A DNA stretch of 64,000 nucleotides. Source: Aralia elata (taxonomy: Eukaryota; Streptophyta; Magnoliopsida; Apiales; Araliaceae). The notes beneath the pieces are model-generated. The model was not told the DNA's origin, made no database searches, and saw only the letters and a list, made by a program, of their open reading frames with translations. Position 1 is the stretch's first letter; every line of letters starts with the position of its first letter. A program made the translations under genes and the position numbers. Of the stretch, positions 40,001-48,904 are shown piece after piece. Where the stretch lies: positions 85,148,112 through 85,212,111 of the forward strand of contig CM068380.1 in NCBI GenBank assembly GCA_034770075.1. Reading direction: 5' to 3'.

Positions 40001-43000
40001 AAATTCCTGGGGAGGTAAGCAGATACTCTTAACAAGAAGAATTTTAATTTGCATATGGTTTATTTAGCTATCCACCGTCTGTTGCAGGTCATTTTTCTTC
40101 ATCCAGTCCATAATTATGCCCTTGTTGCCTACGACCCTTCTGCACTAGGAACTGTTGGTTCTTCTGTAGTTCGTGCTGCTGAGCTTCTTCCTGGTAGGTT
40201 GACCCTTTGTATTGATTGTTTGATGTCACGCCTAGAAATGTAATATTGTTTTCAGTTCTGGAAATCCTATTTTTGGTGGAAGGTGGTTTCACTTTTCTCA
40301 TGATTCATAAATTTGTTAAGCAGGTTGAGTAAACATAAGTTGCAAGAAAGTGGAATTATTTTTAATGGATTAAGTAGATGAAATTCTATTTCTTTTTTCC
40401 TATATTCTTTTGTTCTTGGGACACACCGCCAAATGGGATGAACTACAAAAAGCCTAATGCTTGGACCTAGGATGATTTGAAATGCGGTATTTAATACTCC
40501 CTCCGTCCCAAATTAATTGCTCAGTTTTGACTTTTTAAAGTCAAATTGACTATTTTTAAAACTAATCTTTTTACTATTTTTGCTAAAATATAGGTGAAGA
40601 GATTATAACCAAAAGAAAGTATATACAATTTATTACTAACCCCAATTTTTATAATTTTAGAAATATATTTATATATGCTTAATTATTAATTCTAAAAATA
40701 GTCAATTTGACTTAAAAAAGTCAAAACTGAGCAATTAATTTGGGACGGAGGGAGTATATCATGGAAATCTTGTATCCCGTTATAGGTAGTACGCATACTG
40801 CATAGTTGATTTTTTTTTCCTATGGACAGGGTCCTTGTAAATACCATTGTTATCATTATAGTACCATCCATGGTTTAAACCATAGTTCATGTCTTGTACC
40901 ATGTCAATGTAGTGCGGACTGCAGAACATGAATTATCCAAAAGCATATATGTTAAAAACATGTATGAAATCCAGTAACAAAATGAAATGGAAAAGGAAAT
41001 AAGAACAAGGGATGGATGAAGTGCAAGTGTGTGGAACCTACTATGATTCTACATGGGTGTGGATTCATGTGGTATCTGTACTTCCTTATATCCATAGAAA
41101 TCTTTGGAGGTAGTGTGCATACTTCCTTCCTGGTTCCTCCTCTCCCCCCCCCCCCCCCCCCGCGGTGGACATGGTATATACCATCACAAACTTTATAGTG
41201 CCATGATGCCATCCAAGGTTTAAACCATTGTAAATTCATGTCCTTGTACCATGTCAGTCTAATATAAAAAAAAATAAGCTCTTTAATTTGGGGGAAAAAA
41301 AAGAAGCTTTGTTATTTCATGCTTATTTGCAAATTAATGACTCTTAGATTAATGAAATTTTAGTTTGTTCGTGCTCATGGAATAAAAGATTAAACCTTTG
41401 TGCCTTTCATCCTTTTATTTTGTTTTAATTATGTTTACATTTCATATTTTAGAAATCTTGTCCAATGAAGAAGATATATGCTTTATTCAGCATTCCTTTA
41501 TTTTTACCTGAAGGTTATCTGATTATGAATTGCATGACAGAACCAGCACTGCGACGTGGAGATTCAGTCTATCTTGTGGGTTTAAGTAGGAGCCTTCATG
41601 CAACATCTAGGAAATCTGTGGTCACGAACCCTTGTGCTGCTCTAAATATTGGCTCGGCAGACTGTCCACGGTACAGATCAACAAATATGGAAGTCATTGA
41701 GCTTGATGCCGGTATGTTGTAGTTTCCAGAATTTTACTTGTCAAAAAAAAGAAAAAAAAGAAATGTGGTTTCCATAATTGAATTGGATTGTTCCTCAATC
41801 TGGGGTTTTTTCATTAATAGCAAATTTGTCCTTGTATCATTTAACACTGTTTTTAGACCGTCAGACCAAATTAAAATATTAAAAATCTTGCTCGTGCTTC
41901 AGACTTTGGCAGCACATTTTCTGGGGCACTTACTGATGAGCATGGAAGGGTTCAAGCCATTTGGGGAAGTTTTTCAACTCAGGTTTGTACTGATCGCTTC
42001 TTCTTGTGAGCTGCTTCACTAATGAAACAAGGATAATGCTTATGGGCGTGCTTGCAGCTAAAATATGGCTCTAGTTCATCAGAGGATCATCAGTTTGTCA
42101 GAGGTATTCCTATTTATACAATCAACGATGTCCTCAAGAAAATAATATCTGGAGCTAAAGGACCATCTCTTCTCATAAATGGTATCAGAAAGCCAATGCC
42201 ACTTCTAAGGATCTTAGAGGTTGAACTTTATCCTACTTTGCTTTCCAAAGCTCGGAGTTTCGGACTGAGTGACAATTGGATCCAAGTACGGTTTCTGTCT
42301 TAGATTTTTATTTTTACTTTTATTATACGTTTTTCTGTCTTCCTCTTGTTTGTTCATCTACATTGGTAAGTCATTTGAGGAAACATGAAATCTATTTTAA
42401 GTTTTATGGTAGGTGTGTGTTTACTCGTGATTGAAGGTTGTGAAGTCAGACAAGAATTTCTTTAATTTAATTGGCTTTGTGAATCGTGCAGTCTCTATCT
42501 GACTGCGTGTGCAACAGGACTTTGACCATGATTACTTTACCTTTGTGTTCATTATGCTGCTTATGCATGGTTGCCTCATTTTAGAATTGGATGATCTTGG
42601 AGTCAGAACTTAATATTAGTTTGACTGTTTACAGAACTATTGTAGTGCTATTTGTTGTGTTTTCTTCTTGGATTAAAAGGTTTAGTATTTATTTATGGCT
42701 GAGACTTGAGTTATTTGAAGTCTAGGGAATGTCAACTAAGTATCGGAAGTAAATTGCTCCCGGTTGTTCAATCATTTGACAGCCAGTCATTCTTTGATAA
42801 ATGATCACTATGAGTCAGACTATACAATTTGATCAATCCTTTTTTCTGTCGTTAAGGTGGAGAACTGAACCAAGAATTCTCTTTCTTCATATATAATGTT
42901 ATTAGGAATAACATAATATACAGTATGTGTTGATGTTATATTTCTCTTGGTTAAAAAAATGTAATTTCTCTACAATTTGGAACCAGAGCATTTTCTTTTT

Positions 43001-45720
43001 GTTTTGAGACTTTGATTGTATTTCTGTATCAGCTATGTGTGCCTTGTGCATGTCTAATTTCTTAAACTGAAATTCACTTTATTGAGCATCATGGCAGTAA
43101 TGTGTTATAGGACCATGTACATCATGGCTCATCTTTCGGCTGAATAACTATATGAAGATTTCTTATTGAAATTCTTGGCATTCATTTCATTGTTAATGTT
43201 GTCGTAATTTACATTGGTTGTTTCAGGCTCTTGTAAAGAAGGATCCTGTTAGACGTCAGGTTTTACGTGTTAAAGGTTGTTTTGCGGGATCTAGTGCAGA
43301 GAACTTATTAGAACAAGGTGACATGGTCTTGGCAATTAATAAAGAGCCAGTTACATGTTTTCGGGACATTGAAGATGCTTGCCAATTGTTAGACCAGTGT
43401 GATGACAGTGATGGGAGACTGAACTTAACTATTTTTCGTCAAGTGAGCCAACAAACCTTTTTAACTACTTTTATTGTACTTTTTTCTTCAATTATCAGTT
43501 TCTCTTTCTTTCTTCCTTTTTTTTTCCCGTTTTTTAAAGATTATATTCCCTCATTTAAATTATGAAGCATTTCTAATAAAATGTTTCATACATGATGGGT
43601 ATGATATTTCAGGGGTGTGAAATTGAACTTGTAGTAGGAACAGATGTAAGGGATGGGAATGGCACTACACGCGTTATAAATTGGTGTGGATGTATTGTCC
43701 AGGATCCTCACTCAGCAGTGCGTGCTCTTGGATTTCTGCCCAAAGAAGGCCACGGTGTATATGTGACAAGGTGAGAGTATTGCTTATTGCTTAATATGGA
43801 AGCCTTAGTCTCTGTCAAGTTGAAGATGACAAGTGAACTTTGGATTGTTCTCAGCAACATGAATGGAGTCTTGCCATATTGGGATTTTCCTAATAATATG
43901 ATAAACTGACCTGTTATTCGGTGAATATTTTAATGTAAATATCTAATTAGTTAGTGTGATTAGTAGAGATATATCTTCTTTATTTTTTTATTTCGAGTAA
44001 TTATTAGGAATATATCTTTTTGAGTCGGAAAGGGTATTTCTTAATCAAGCTATCTAGTGTTTGAAGTTCACAACCTGGAACTGTTGAAACGTTGTTCAAA
44101 CTTGTTAACACAGTTGCTTTCCTGTGGTGGACTGATATTAATTCCTAATTTCGACCCTAGCTGCCACCATGTTCCTAGGCCAGGCTGACATTGATCAAGG
44201 CCTACCTATAATGGAATTGGAACTGCCACACACTTAATTTGGAACCTGCATCTATCTTGTTTCTTATGACTAATGAATTTGCATTTTTCTTCTTTTGCAT
44301 TTCATTGTATTTTATTATTGTATAAATTAATGACAAGTTAGAACTTTTATTCAGGTGGTGCCATGGGAGTCCTGCACATAGATATGGTTTATTTGCTCTT
44401 CAATGGATTGTTGAAGTCAACGGAAAACCGACTCCTGATTTAGATTCTTTTGTTGATGCAACAAAGGTATGTCTATTCTGGTTTCGTGCATGAGTCGGTA
44501 TAAGTTATAGTAATGCATGAAGCTTCCATTCAAAGCTTCAGCTGAACCTACATGCCCGTTAAAGATGAAATCCTGAAGATAAATAATGGTAAAATACTAT
44601 TTCTTTTTATTTTATATTTCGGCCAATTAGTATGTGGGTAGGGGTAAAGGCCACTGCTTTTGCGGCTGTGGCCCATGAGAATTGAACCTCCACCATCACG
44701 GCTAGAGAAGAGTCCTTTAACCAACTGGAGTACTACTCTCTCACTCAATTAAATAAAAAATGGGTGTTGCGAGAATTGAATCGTGGCCTTTTGCATCCAG
44801 AGTAAGATTTATTCTACTAGACCCTATGGTGAGAATTCTATATTGTTTACCGAGGGAGACAGAGACTAGTTTCAAGAACTTGGAAAGGTGTTTTGAATTT
44901 GAGAATCTCACTTCACTCATTACACACACACACACACACACACACACGTATATATATGTATATATGTATGTATATATTGTTTAGATGGATGAATACAAAC
45001 TCAGGAAGCACACTTACCCAGCACACAGATAGATATTGATGTCTATCGACCCTACTTGACCTAAATGGATCAACTGGATTGCTAAACTGTTTGCTTCTGT
45101 CTTGAGACTTGCTTTTTTACTAACTTTATGTTCATGAGATAGAAAATTTTGCTATTCATAATTTCGTTTAGGTTTTTCTTCTTTTAGATAAAATAATCCC
45201 ATATATGGATTGTCCTATTTAAAGTCTTTTACTACTTATCATTATATTATTATAACTTACAATCATCTTAATTAAATTAATTAGTTAATTAGATCAAGAT
45301 ATACACGTGTTAAGTTGCATGATTTGGGTTGCCCTACAAGTGTTACCTGCCCATCCCAGTGTTAGTTGATCTACCAAATTGGTAAATCATACTCTCTTTA
45401 AAGTCAGTTCCCACATTTGTATGGACATATGACATATCTAATGTGCATAAAGAAAGGAATAAATATGTAGAATTCTGATTGAATGGTTCATATGAATACT
45501 GTCTTTCTCATGCCATTGATGCATTACATCGACTGATTCACAGGAACTAGAGCATGGGCAGTTTGTTCGTGTAAGGACGGTTCACCTGAACGAGAAGCCT
45601 CGAGTACTTACATTGAAGCAGGATTTGCACTACTGGCCTACGTGGGAGCTGAGATTTGATCGAGAAACTGCAAAATGGCATCGTAAGATGATCAAAACAT
45701 TGGATTGCAATATGGTTTGA
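16062..45720 (+). CDS. DEG7: DEG7-type (DegP/HtrA) serine protease with degenerate second protease domain and PDZ domains
   Basis: Exons: 16062-16350, 16456-16526, 17067-17201, 19839-19897, 20013-20049, 20878-21003, 23275-23364, 30857-30922, 31022-31078, 31161-31226, 32223-32330, 34231-34311, 34971-35020, 35518-35683, 37782-38300, 39832-40014, 40088-40193, 41541-41711, 41903-41982, 42058-42285, 43227-43442, 43613-43770, 44355-44466, 45544-45720. The sum is 3351 bases, 1116 residues, against 1097 in Arabidopsis DEG7. The N-terminus MGDPSERLGS and all junctions fit that family. The active domain has His92 (TNRHVV), Asp123 (PVHDFG) and Ser207 (GGSSGSP). The second protease-like domain has lost the triad: Asn678, Asn710 and Phe799 stand at the aligned positions. 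PDZ-type segments lie at about 270-375 and later. In Arabidopsis the enzyme acts in the chloroplast stroma on damaged photosystem II, and the dead domain helps oligomerisation; that role is carried over by homology. Intron 7 is 7.5 kb and holds a retrotransposon. There is no internal stop. Confidence 0.95.
20150..20262 (+). mobile_element. SINE-like tRNA-derived copy in DEG7 intron 5
   Basis: A box-A-like stretch (GGTAGTCTAGTGGTTGAAGG, 20161-20180) is followed about 20 bases on by a box-B-like GAGGTTACAGTC, the spacing of an RNA polymerase III tRNA promoter. Plant SINEs with a 'tag-tagtggt' head look like this. The 3' end is not clear, and no target duplication was identified. Confidence 0.5.
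22669..22800 (-). mobile_element. Ty3/gypsy reverse-transcriptase fragment in DEG7 intron 6
   Basis: Read on the minus strand, this short GC-richer patch encodes the conserved end of a gypsy reverse transcriptase: a GHIIGSSGV block, then IDPEKTKSV and EVRSFLG. In the family this segment follows the catalytic FxDD motif and precedes RNase H. About 43 codons remain, open, with nothing of the element recognisable on either side. It is an old fragment in antisense to DEG7, and is separate from the larger element in intron 7, which has a different sequence at this position. Confidence 0.72.
23892..23993 (+). repeat. 51-bp tandem duplication in DEG7 intron 7
   Basis: Two adjacent copies of a 51-base unit starting AAGGGAAGCCGGTAG, at 23892-23942 and 23943-23993, differ at only a few positions. 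No function is evident. Confidence 0.8.
24487..24873 (+). repeat. 5' LTR of the intron-7 retrotransposon
   Basis: This 387-base repeat starts TGTCAAGATCACA and ends CTTACA. It aligns over its whole length with 29691-30095. The shared middle includes AAAATAGTTAGTATATTC and the CT-rich tail after CACGAACACAGTGAG. The TG...CA ends and the adjoining target duplication fix the borders. Confidence 0.92.
24877..24888 (+). other. Primer-binding site (initiator tRNA-Met)
   Basis: TGGTATCAGAGC, three bases after the 5' LTR, is the standard plant LTR-retrotransposon site complementary to the 3' end of initiator tRNA-Met. Confidence 0.93.
25748..26894 (+). pseudogene. gag of the gypsy element, frameshifted
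   Basis: The frame starts at ATG 25748 (MASSLPML) and breaks near 25940. A 29-base tandem duplication (26092-26120 repeated at 26121-26149) shifts the frame again, and a stop falls at about 26321. From 26328 to 26894 the frame is open and ends in a zinc-knuckle-like CFYCDDTMGHQC. The spacing before His is one residue longer than the classic CX2CX4HX4C, as in several plant chromoviral gags. Beyond 26894 a protease remnant follows at about 26980-27050, where the usual Asp-Ser/Thr-Gly active site reads Asn-Gly-Gly before STHNF. It is non-functional. Confidence 0.85.
27679..28447. mobile_element. 769-bp DNA element nested in the retrotransposon, rich in a GAGGCGTAAGCCTC palindrome
   Basis: The insertion is flanked by a perfect 9-bp direct repeat GACTGGTGC (27670-27678 and 28448-28456). 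Reverse-transcriptase codons run straight from the left copy into sequence after the right copy, which marks the insertion precisely. The ends are imperfect inverted repeats around TGTTCGAAA (left) and TTTCGAACA (right). Near-palindromic GAGGCGTAAGCCTC units occur about six times, clustered at both ends (27721-27770 and 28314-28432), while the centre is AT-rich and non-coding. A 9-bp duplication points to a Mutator-like element; a hAT with an 8-bp duplication is the alternative. Confidence 0.8.
28448..29451 (+). pseudogene. Reverse transcriptase and RNase H of the gypsy element, one stop
   Basis: The frame shows PYASPLLLVKKKDGSWRFCV, the YRHLN block, KLDLRAEYHQVR, MPFRLSNAPATFQ and the catalytic FFDDILVYS. 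A TAG at 28918-28920 interrupts it, then the same frame continues through YLGYIIS, RGFLGLTGYYRKF and the RNase H start ETDASG-IGAIL with YSTYEKELMA. The frame ends at 29451. Catalytic Asp residues of RT and RNase H are present. A fragment of the RNase H tail lies in another frame to about 29620. Confidence 0.9.
29678..29690 (+). other. Polypurine tract of the gypsy element
   Basis: AAGGGGAAGGGAA directly abuts the TGTCA start of the 3' LTR, as required for plus-strand priming. Confidence 0.88.
29691..30095 (+). repeat. 3' LTR of the intron-7 retrotransposon
   Basis: This 405-base copy of the LTR starts TGTCAGGATC and ends GGCCTGGCA, followed at once by the TGTTG duplication. It is about 18 bases longer than the 5' LTR because of small indels. 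Confidence 0.92.
31400..31479 (+). repeat. 43-bp tandem duplication in DEG7 intron 10
   Basis: A unit TAACAGTACACATTGGAT followed by ACATTCCTTAATGAAATA occurs at 31400-31436 and 31443-31479 with one internal difference. No function is evident. Confidence 0.75.
32719..33210. mobile_element. hAT-type foldback MITE nested in the LINE relic
   Basis: The ends TAGGGCTGTAAATGG and TGTTTACACCCTA are imperfect inverted repeats, and both arms are full of GGATACGAATACGGATA-type words in opposite orientation. Flanks CTTATGAT and GTTATGAA match at six of eight positions, a worn 8-bp duplication. LINE coding similarity stops at one edge and resumes at the other, which supports the borders. It has no coding capacity. 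Confidence 0.8.
33503..33608 (+). repeat. 53-bp exact tandem duplication
   Basis: A unit beginning TTTCTGCTCATTTCC and ending AAGATCAAGGA occurs at 33503-33555 and 33556-33608 without visible differences, inside the LINE relic. Its identity suggests a recent slippage or an assembly duplication. Confidence 0.88.
33948..34109. mobile_element. 162-bp MULE-type MITE in DEG7 intron 11
   Basis: The terminal repeats TGGATAATGCTAG and CTAGCATTACCA are inverted, with arms continuing through TCTCAAA and TGTCATCATT. The flanks are a perfect 9-bp direct repeat CTCTCTTAG (33939-33947 and 34110-34118). It ends about 120 bases before exon 12. Confidence 0.85.
35074..35304 (-). mobile_element. Small non-autonomous Helitron in DEG7 intron 13
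   Basis: On the minus strand the element starts TCTATATTATAAAG and ends with a hairpin (CACACGC-AGCGTGTG) followed ten bases later by CTAG. It sits between A and T, with no target duplication. TC start, subterminal hairpin, CTRR end and A/T insertion are the four Helitron marks. Length is 231 bases, so it carries no Rep/helicase and must have been moved by another element. Confidence 0.85.
36450..37520 (+). mobile_element. Second LINE-L1 ORF2 3' relic in DEG7 intron 14
   Basis: Frames match the last part of plant L1 ORF2: RDFLWKRNEDDFIYLIDWKD and NLSRGGLGI at about 36478-36570, then a long open stretch 36752-37087 with WRGTLPFSFQIPDLF and RSWNPTFHRSFQHWELE. Further decayed pieces of the zf-RVT region (VVQLVLHVKK, LLFWLERF) run to about 37520. 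Stops and frameshifts are frequent. It covers the same ORF2 end as the relic in intron 11 but is not a copy of it by sequence. Confidence 0.75.
40497..40754. mobile_element. Stowaway-type MITE, copy 1, in DEG7 intron 17
   Basis: 258 bases with inverted ends CTCCCTCCGTCCCAAATTAA and TTAATTTGGGACGGAGGGAG, flanked by TA on both sides (Tc1/mariner target duplication). The arms are almost fully complementary through the AGTTTTGACTTTTTAAAGTC stretch. It is nearly identical to the element at 61768-62024. Confidence 0.95.
41144..41161 (+). repeat. Poly-C run of 18 in DEG7 intron 17
   Basis: Eighteen consecutive C bases followed by GCGGTGG. Long poly-C is rare in plant DNA and prone to length error in sequencing. 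Confidence 0.9.
44600..44750 (-). mobile_element. SINE-like copy in DEG7 intron 23
   Basis: On the minus strand a box-A-like ACTCCAGTTGGTTAAAGGA (about 44714-44732) is followed by a box-B-like GGAGGTTCAATTCTC (about 44677-44691), the layout of a tRNA-derived SINE. The ends are not resolved. Confidence 0.5.
44755..44850 (-). mobile_element. Second SINE-like copy in DEG7 intron 23
   Basis: Minus-strand ATAGGGTCTAGTAGAATAAA (about 44808-44827) and CGATTCAATTCTCGC (about 44768-44782) resemble worn tRNA boxes A and B at suitable spacing. It lies directly beside the previous copy, so the two may be one composite element. Confidence 0.4.
44922..44947 (+). repeat. (CA)n microsatellite
   Basis: About 13 CA repeats followed by a TATATGTATATATGTATG tract. 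Confidence 0.9.
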
Positions 45721-46100
45721 AAAACCCCTAAATTTGTTGCGTAAATGTCTGTCAAAAGAGGGAGGGAGAGGGGGGGGGGGGTATAGAACAAAAATATCTC
45801 TGCTAGAACTTGTCAAATCCCATGGTGGTATTTATGCTCTTATAATTGAATTTTAGCTGTCATACATGTTACACAAGGAGCAAGACAAGTTTCCGTCTTG
45901 GAAGTTAAATGTCATTTGCATAATATTTCAAAAGGTATGTTAACGGAAACTAATTCATATGTGAACTTTGGAATGCATACAATATTGGACAAAAGTACTA
46001 CTAAATAATTTACTTTTACAATTTGCACATTTTTCGCACTCACTGAGCCATCCCGATAACAGCACAAACACACACACACACACACACACACATATATGGG
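45721..46100. other. 3' flank of DEG7
   Basis: Probable 3' UTR and flank. It contains a run of about 10 G at 45771-45780 and a (CA)n run at 46067-46091. No coding similarity was seen. Confidence 0.55.
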
Positions 46101-46328
46101 AGAGGATCAGGAGCATACTCTCTTATACGACATACCAAGTATACCCCTTTAGCGACGGATTGGGCGACGGTTTGGTCCGTCGCCTCGGTCCGTTGCTATA
46201 GGTTTTAGCGACGAACAAACATATAACGACAAACCGAACCTATGGCGACGGACCAAAATGTCGCTCAGTCTGTCGCTAAAGGGGGTATGATTGGTATGTC
46301 ACATAAGGGGGTATGCTCTTGATCCTCT
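46101..46328. mobile_element. 228-bp hairpin MITE with repeated GCGACGG words
   Basis: The ends AGAGGATCAGGAGCATAC and GTATGCTCTTGATCCTCT are inverted repeats, and complementarity extends through almost the whole element, so a transcript would form one long hairpin. The arms are unusually GC-rich for this window, with repeated CGACGGA/TCCGTCG words. The right flank is a (TA)n tract, which hides any target duplication. Confidence 0.82.
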
Positions 46329-46353
46329 ATATATATATATATATATATATATA

Positions 46354-47634
46354 GGTCCAAAGTTGGATGAGATAACCTATACATCCAATCCAATTTGATC
46401 CGTTTGGAGATCAAAATGTTGAGGAAAAAAACTACCGCATAACAGTTATTAGGAGCGTAACAAACTGTTATGTGGTGCTTGACTCACATAACAAAAGATC
46501 TTATTGTCCTTGAATGAGTAAAAAGGTTACTGAACAATAGTGTTGCGGTAGAAAAAAGAATCGTACAATTGTGTTACACTTGTCCTCTTTTTACATAACA
46601 ACATCACAGTAGCTCTGTCTCACCATTCATCCTTTTCCTCCATTCTACTCCCTCTGATAAAATCCTAAATCTCATCAAACCATAACTCAATCCCCATCAA
46701 ATGAAATCTCAAATCCCCAAGAAAATAAAAATTCAAATCCTTAAATTCCCTAAAAATGAAAACTCAAATCCCACTCTCTTTGTTAACCCTAAAGGCTAAA
46801 ATACCAATAATTTTTTCTTCAAATGTTTTTTCCAAACAATCAAAAATAGTTTTCACTTCTTCCCCATTAATCTCAACCATAGCCTTCTTTATTTCCTTCC
46901 CCATCATCTTCCTCCTCACCTCACGAATCCTCCCTCCTCGCCACTTCCCCCAATTTCCCTCCCTGACGACCTCTCTCTTCCAAAAAGCTATCTTCCCCTC
47001 TGCCAAATCTCGCCTTGGCGCCACCAATCTCCGTCCCAAAATCGCCTTCCTCTTCCTCACAAACTCCGACCTCCATTTCTCTTATGGAAATTTTTTTCCA
47101 AAATCACTCCTCCCTTTACAATATCTAAATTACCAAAAAGTTACAGATTGTAACAACAAAATCGGAAAAAAGAAATGCATGAAGATGAATTTAGGAAGAA
47201 GATGAACAATACTCTGAATGAAGGTGGGAGAAAAATTAATGATTTACTCTTTTATTAAGTTGACATCGGAGATTCTTTATATAATGGATTCGAAATTGGA
47301 ATTTACCCAACAAGAATTGAATGCTTCAAATTCGTGAGAACCAATTGAGCAATCTAATAATCTGCAGCTATTTCTTTGATCGTGCTGACAAGCCTGACAT
47401 TAATACTCGGTCTTTGGTGTAGTTTTGTTCTTATCGCAACACTATTGTGCGATAACTCTTTTTACTCATTTGAGGGCAATATAATCATTTGTTATATGTG
47501 CCAAACACCGCATAATAGTAATAACAGTTTGTTAGGCTCCTAATTACTGATATTATTTCAGCCATTTGATCTCGCATCAGATGGGGTTGAATGAATAGAT
47601 GATCCAGTCCAACTTAAGACCTGGATCATCTTCC
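46354..47634. mobile_element. Mutator-like element with ~220-bp terminal inverted repeats and a GC-richer core
   Basis: The left arm (46354 to about 46575) and the right arm (about 47395 to 47634) are imperfect inverted repeats. Shared blocks include AAGTTGGA near each end, AGGAGC-TAACAAACTGTTAT, ATGAGTAAAAAG and ACAATAGTGTTGCG. Long arms of this kind are typical of Mutator-like elements. (TA)n tracts flank both sides and obscure a 9-bp duplication. The interior (about 46620-47220) is less AT-rich and holds a 149-codon plus-strand frame (46756-47205) and an overlapping 98-codon minus-strand frame (46764-47060). Neither resembles a transposase or any family I recognise, so a captured fragment (Pack-MULE) is possible but unproven. 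Confidence 0.7.
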
Positions 47635-48176
47635 TATATATATATATATATATTCTTCTATTCTACTCTCAAGTCTAGCCATTATTGGAATATGGTTATT
47701 TCATTTAGTTAATAGAATTTCCTGGGTTCGAGAATTTGTTTTTATTTTATTGTTGAATCATGAATGTGATACTCGCTGGGGGAGGCTGGATTGCCACCTG
47801 ATATTCGTAATTTCTTACTATAAGGTTCGTGTACGTGTTTGCAGATGGAGTAAGTTATTTTATTTGAGAACAATACAACACTTTTCTCACAATATCAACT
47901 TTGATACACTAATATTTTATTTCTCAGCACCAAAATTCAGCCGGGTGACTACAATACAAAACTTTTCTCACAATATCAACTTTTACAGATCAAAGATTTA
48001 TTTCTGTTATTTATTCTCATTATATATATATATATCACAATTTACTTTTATTTTAAATTTTTGAGAAATAATAATGTTAGTGATCAATCATCCCACGAAT
48101 CATGGGGGCTCTACTTAGACATAATTCAAAACCCCAAGGAACTTCCTTGACAATGTAAAATTGTAAATGGAAATAT

Positions 48177-48216
<40 letters not shown>

Positions 48217-48397
48217 TAACAATATTTATTTTCTGAAAACTGTATAATATATTGTCTTTAATTACAATTCTTGCCAATCAATATATGATAATTGATAATC
48301 AAGAAAGAAGCAAGAAATAAAGCTCAAATAACTAAATTAATTAATTATGTCATACGCAGAACTCATGCATTAATAATCAGCGATATATATTATAAAA
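47635..48397. other. Intergenic, AT-rich, no gene recognised
   Basis: The stretch contains (TA)n, a (GA)n run at about 48195-48213, and a short near-repeat of CTTTTCTCACAATATCAACTTT around 47880 and 47965. The part next to 48398 is the probable 3' UTR of the minus-strand proline-rich gene. Confidence 0.55.
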
Positions 48398-48904
48398 TTA
48401 AGAGAAAGAAACAACCCAAAAAAACAGCAAGGTAGTGATGATTATCCAGATGGCCGAGTGCTTGAGACTCGGTGCCAATGAACATTGAGGATACTTATAA
48501 ATCCAGGGGAAATAAGGTAATATTGGATTAGGCGGAGGCGGCGCCATTGGATAATAGCTTGGTGGACCGTTTGCAGGTACATTGGGCCAAGAAGGGCAGG
48601 GATTTGGGACAGCTGGTGGTGGCAGTACATATGGCAGAGGCACCGACGGAGATGCCGGCAATACCGGAGGCAGCACTGATGGAGAGACGGGGAGCAGTGG
48701 AGGTGTTAGAGTTACCGGAAGTGGTGACGGTTGGGTTGGTGGAGGAGGGCATTTTAATTCAGTAGATGAGGGTGGCGGTGGTGATGGTGGTGGCGGTGGT
48801 GGTGGCGGTGGCGTTGGTGTCACACAAGAAGGGCAAGCGCTAGCAGAGTTATGAGCCGAAAAAGTGAAGATTAATATGGCGCAAAGGAGGATAGTAATGG
48901 CCAT
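48398..48904 (-). CDS. Small secreted proline-rich (HRGP-type) protein, cluster member 1
   Basis: Single exon, 168 residues, ATG at 48904. Residues 1-23 form a signal peptide ending at ASA before CPSC. Then come TPTPPPPPPPPPSPPPP, a Pro/Ser/Val/Leu-rich middle with SP and PPP units, and the block APPPPNPILPYFPWIYKYP (about 117-135). A hydrophobic tail of about 20 residues ends the protein, which could be a GPI-attachment signal or a membrane anchor. Pro-Pro runs after Ser are typical hydroxylation and glycosylation sites of extensin-like wall proteins. The NPILPYFP block is shared with the broken gene at 51112-51590, so the two are tandem duplicates. The likely location is the wall or cell surface; the precise role is unknown. 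Low-complexity Pro coding makes family-level naming uncertain. Confidence 0.8.
   Translation of the reverse strand: MAITILLCAILIFTFSAHNSASACPSCVTPTPPPPPPPPPSPPPPSSTELKCPPPPTQPSPLPVTLTPPLLPVSPSVLPPVLPASPSVPLPYVLPPPAVPNPCPSWPNVPANGPPSYYPMAPPPPNPILPYFPWIYKYPQCSLAPSLKHSAIWIIITTLLFFWVVSFS

Noticed and set aside
41016..41239. Small frames with Pro or Gly runs in DEG7 intron 17
   Set aside because: The runs come from the poly-C tract; no splice-compatible exon is present.
48460..48500. Possible tRNA-like start (GATGGCCGAGTGC)
   Set aside because: It resembles tRNA box A, but no box B, acceptor stem or 72-base fold follows, and the bases lie inside the proline-rich coding sequence.
48547..48854. 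Glycine-rich plus-strand frames over the first proline-rich gene
   Set aside because: Gly codons (GGN) are the complement of Pro codons (CCN). The minus strand has a signal peptide, an ATG and a family block; the plus strand has none.
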